Positions 60,753 through 64,000 of a stretch of 64,000 nt of DNA are shown here, piece by piece. Both the position numbers and the translations under genes were made by a program. Numbering within the stretch: position 1 is the stretch's first letter; the number at the start of each line of letters is the position of its first letter. Under the pieces are notes generated by a model. The model worked only from the letters and a program-made list of their open reading frames with translations, did not search any database and had not been told where the DNA came from. The DNA is from Pochonia chlamydosporia 170 (lineage: Eukaryota; Ascomycota; Sordariomycetes; Hypocreales; Clavicipitaceae): NCBI RefSeq assembly GCF_001653235.2, contig NC_035793.1, forward strand, positions 682,001-746,000, in the 5' to 3' direction.

Positions 60753-61459
60753 ACAGGCGCTACTGGCAATTAAGACAAGGTAAAATAAAAAGAAGTATAG
60801 ACGAGAGTTGATAGCTGGAACATGAATCACTTCTCAGACAAACCTTTCACTCCTGTGATGTGACCTAAAAGCCAAACGGCATGAAATCATGCATATCAAA
60901 CCTAAAGAAAAATTCCCCCGTAGCCAACAATATCACATTTTCTTGAACGGCGACAGACAAGGACTCGAAATATTCATTTGGTTCATCAGGGAACACAACG
61001 GCTTTCATCCCAGGCACATGTTGCATCAACTGCTGTGGAGAGCCTTGAAGCCTGATTGGGTCTAGCGCCACAATTACCCTTGCCGCGAAAAATCCAAGCT
61101 GCCATTGCCAGCCTCCACAGCTTTACCATCAGTTGTTCCTTGAAACTCTTCACTGGCGCTGGCCTCAGCATCACACCCAATTTTCTCTCTTCCGCTCGTG
61201 GGAAATTGCTGGGCTTTCCATTTCATCGCTAGGGCGGGGCAATTGCAAGCAAACGCCACTGCGACACGACAAACTTGCGAGGACGCTGTCGCGAACCGAG
61301 CTCGTTCAACCGACCTGTTTTGATGGTACAATATCGCGTCGAATCGAAATCTCACATCGACCCTCGCCCAGCAAAGTCAACAAGGGGCGACTGGTGAAGC
61401 TCCTTCGCTGGTCTTGCGCAGGACTCAGCCTATGGTGAAGCTGTTGATTACTGCTGGAC
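60753..61459. other. Intergenic
   Basis: 3' flank of HTS1 and 5' flank of the nucleoporin gene. Minus-strand frames between 60865 and 61355 (one of them EPNEYFESLSVAVQENVILL) are domain-free; I do not support a gene. Confidence 0.45.
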
Positions 61460-64000
61460 ATGTCGTTTCCTCAGACGACGCCGTTGCGGCCAGTGCCTGG
61501 CGCGTTTTTGAACACGCCGGCTGTGGCTTCGCGATTTCAGTCTGGTCCCGACCCGGTGCGGCGACAGCTATTTCCAGCTTCTTCGAACAACCAGCCTGGT
61601 AGTCAGCCTGGCGGGAACTTGGCCTCTGGCAGCTCAGGTTCGGCGGCGACACATGGCGGTGGTTTGGCTCCGGGTGGCACATCAACAGCCTTGACGGCGG
61701 TGAATGCTGGTGATGCTGGCTTGGTTGCTGCCAATCCCCTGCCAACTTTGCGGGTTGAAAATGTGCCCCCGGTTGTAAAAGCCGCCAAGGCAATCAATTC
61801 CTTTTTGCAGATGGACGAGAGCTTCCCGGACCTAGACTCATATTGCAGACGTAAGACGGGACGATCCTGCTCCTAGATTTCATATGACATGCTAATGACA
61901 AGTTTCAGAGGGCGCTTCTTCCGATTACGAGCTTCCAGGACCCGACTCATCTTGGGCTCCTTTCCACAAGACTCAAATGTATCCGATTCCGAACCAAGTG
62001 TTCGATCACTACAATGCGGGAGAGCTTCAGACGCTCATGGGGTTGTTCGCCGAGATTAACCACGCCTGGGTTGTTATTGACAACTCGCTATATCTATGGG
62101 ACTACACTCACCCCGATCCTGAGCTGATTGGATTTGAAGAACAACCACACACGATCCACGCGGTTGCCTTAGTTCCACCGAAACCGGGCATTTTCGTCAA
62201 GACAATTACGCACATTCTTGTCGTAGCTACATCATCCGAGATGATCTTGCTTGGTCTATCAGCTACAGATACACCAGCTGGAACCAAGTCGGTCGCGTTG
62301 TATCAGACGAAGATGAACTTGCCTTTGCGTGGCAACGACGTCCGGGTCATTTCTGGGTCAGCTGATGGCCGTATTTTCTTTGGCGGTAGCAGCGACATTG
62401 ATATCAACGAGTTGTACTACCAATCCGAAGAGAAATGGTTCTCAAACCGATGCGGCAGAATCAATCACACGAATCCCGGATGGACATCGGTAGTCGCTTT
62501 ACAGTCAACCTTTTGGTCCCACAAGGAGCCCGAACATTTGGTGGACATTGTCATCGACGATTCGAGAAAGCTTGTTTATACGCTGTCGAGCAAGTCTACG
62601 ATCCGAACATACCACATGGATGGCCCTGACCACTTGAACAAAGTTATTGAGAAGGAAAAGATTCACTGTCTGCGGGACATTGCTCACATGATTACGCAGT
62701 CAAAGTTGCTCACCGACAAGTTGAGAATAGTCTCCATAAGCCCGATTTCGAAGCAAGAAGCCTCCAAGCTTCATCTCATGGCTCTCACCGATTCCGGCTG
62801 CAGGTTGTTTTTCAGCGCAACAAACGCGTCATCATATCTCTATGGATCCCAATCCAATCTGGCACCTCAGAGCATGCAAGTGCAATTCATCAAATTCCCA
62901 CCAAGCCAGAACCCAAGACGTTCTGGACAATTTGCCCAAGCTGGTCAACCTGGAGAGTCTGTGGTCGATCTGGAATCCACCATGCTCGTGGCCAGCAGAC
63001 AAGGTATTCGGTTCCCTCCTGGCTTTTTCTTGGATTTTGTGAGCAGCGGAAACAACGCCAATACCGACATGTTGTTTGTCTCTGGACCCGAGACCGGACG
63101 AATAAAGCGAGTTTCGCCCACGACACCTTTGCGGTATTTTGAACAGGCAAGCTGGATTGATATCGGCAGCAGGGCGGAAGCTGTTGGACTTATTACGAAG
63201 CCATTCGCTGCTGCGGCACAGCCCTTGGGATTTGGTAATGAGCTTGCCGTGCAATTCGATGAACCCCCAAGCGAGTTCGCCGTTCTCACAAATACTGGAA
63301 TCCACGTTATTCGCCGACGACGACTTGTGGACACCTTCGCTGCCGCTATCCGTGATGCTTCTGGCGATGAAGTTTTGGACACAATCACGCGACGACTAAT
63401 TCAGTTGTATGGCCGAGTGGAGACTGTGTCAGCGGCTCTTGCTATTGCCTGTGGCCATGGAGGAGATGCACGGCCAGGGGTTGCTCGGGCTATCGACCAG
63501 GCGACAGAAGACAGAGCTCGCGCTCTGTTTGTTGACTTTGGTGGCCAGCCTACGATGGCTGAAACTGATGGCACAGCTCTAACTACTGAATCCGTCAAGC
63601 TCTCTTCTCGCCATGATGCCCTTGCTTTGTACTTATCTCGACTTATTCGCAAGTTATGGAAGGCTCCAGTCATCAAAACCGGCGTCTCACCTACGGGCGG
63701 TATCACCATCGACTCGGCCGTCCCGCTGTCCAAGCTAAGCACCACACAGGAGAATTTGGAGAGGCTGAGGAGGTTCATTGAGGCGAACCGTGGTCTCATT
63801 CAGGGAATGTCGGGGCCCTCGGATCTTCAAAGAGTATCAACAAGACAAGAAGAAGTTGCGTTGCAAGCAGAACACCAGGCTTTGCACGCGCTTCAAAAAA
63901 TTATGGAGAGTATTTCAGAAGGCATCTCTTTTGTTCTGATGCTCTTCGATGAGCGGGTCACCGATATCTTTACAAGACTTGACGATGTTTCACGTCAACA
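61460..64000 (+). CDS. Nucleoporin Nup170/Nup155, N-terminal part (runs off end)
   Basis: Inner-ring scaffold of the nuclear pore. Two exons seen, 61460-61850 and 61909 onward; open to the last base, so the C-terminal helical half lies outside. The first 120 residues are disordered, Pro/Gly/Ser-rich. Then comes the conserved N-terminal beta-propeller: DSYCRQGASSDYELPG, PIPNQVFDHYNAGELQTLMG, FAEINHAWVVIDNSLYLWDY. Further marks are TVALQSTFW-type blades, RLFFSA and the helix start REEVALQAEHQALHALQK. At least 827 residues visible. Fungal orthologues are about 1300-1500 residues, so roughly 60% is shown. Nup170 in yeast, Nup155 in animals. Confidence 0.95.

Noticed and set aside
60865..61355. 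Minus-strand gene between HTS1 and the nucleoporin
   Set aside because: Frames are short, in different phases and lack a consistent splice or motif.

Overview
The window is nuclear DNA of a filamentous ascomycete. Most protein genes carry short introns of about 45-110 bases with GT..AG ends and CTAAC-like branch points. The gene families are fungal: Zn2Cys6 regulator, fungal rhodopsin-domain proteins, Clr5-ankyrin protein, HET fragment, GH76 mannanase, Erg28 and a pogo/Fot1 transposon that looks RIP-mutated. Sordariomycetes, perhaps Hypocreales, is my inference from protein style; no marker in the sequence proves it. I saw no tRNA, rRNA, CRISPR array or complete biosynthetic cluster.

Layout. 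1-15.7 kb: a PHO84-type phosphate transporter, a small cysteine-rich secreted protein, a 4.5-kb gene-poor stretch, a seven-TM rhodopsin-domain protein, a conserved fungal nuclear-type protein and an HD-domain 5'-nucleotidase. 16-22 kb: a FAR1-like zinc-finger relic, a 62-residue secreted peptide, a Zn2Cys6 regulator, a pair of inverted LTR-like repeats and a secreted protein with a cysteine-rich C-terminus. 23.1-26.3 kb: a GMP synthase split into 22 exons. 27.5-39 kb is an accessory, repeat-rich tract: a 5'-truncated HET gene, a complete but broken Fot1/pogo transposon with perfect 45-bp inverted repeats and a TA duplication, two related relics of an unidentified repeated protein, a disrupted rhodopsin-domain gene, a deleted LINE and a small membrane protein. 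39.6-43.6 kb: a 1256-residue Clr5-ankyrin protein. 46.6-48.1 kb: a GPI-type GH76 enzyme. From 50.6 kb to the end lies a compact housekeeping block: Ibp1-like phosphatase, Ada2, Gal7, Erg28, very-long-chain 3-ketoacyl-CoA reductase, histidyl-tRNA synthetase and the N-terminal part of Nup170/Nup155, which runs off the end.

Functionally the genes are mostly independent. The clearest adjacency is ERG28 and the ketoacyl-CoA reductase, two ER-membrane lipid genes transcribed divergently from one 0.8-kb spacer. The most unusual item is the GMP synthase: 21 introns interrupt 545 codons while every other gene here has 0-5, and its glutaminase motif region is diverged. Its reading frame closes perfectly across all junctions I placed, so it looks functional; whether it is the housekeeping copy, a paralogue or a transferred gene needs a genome search.
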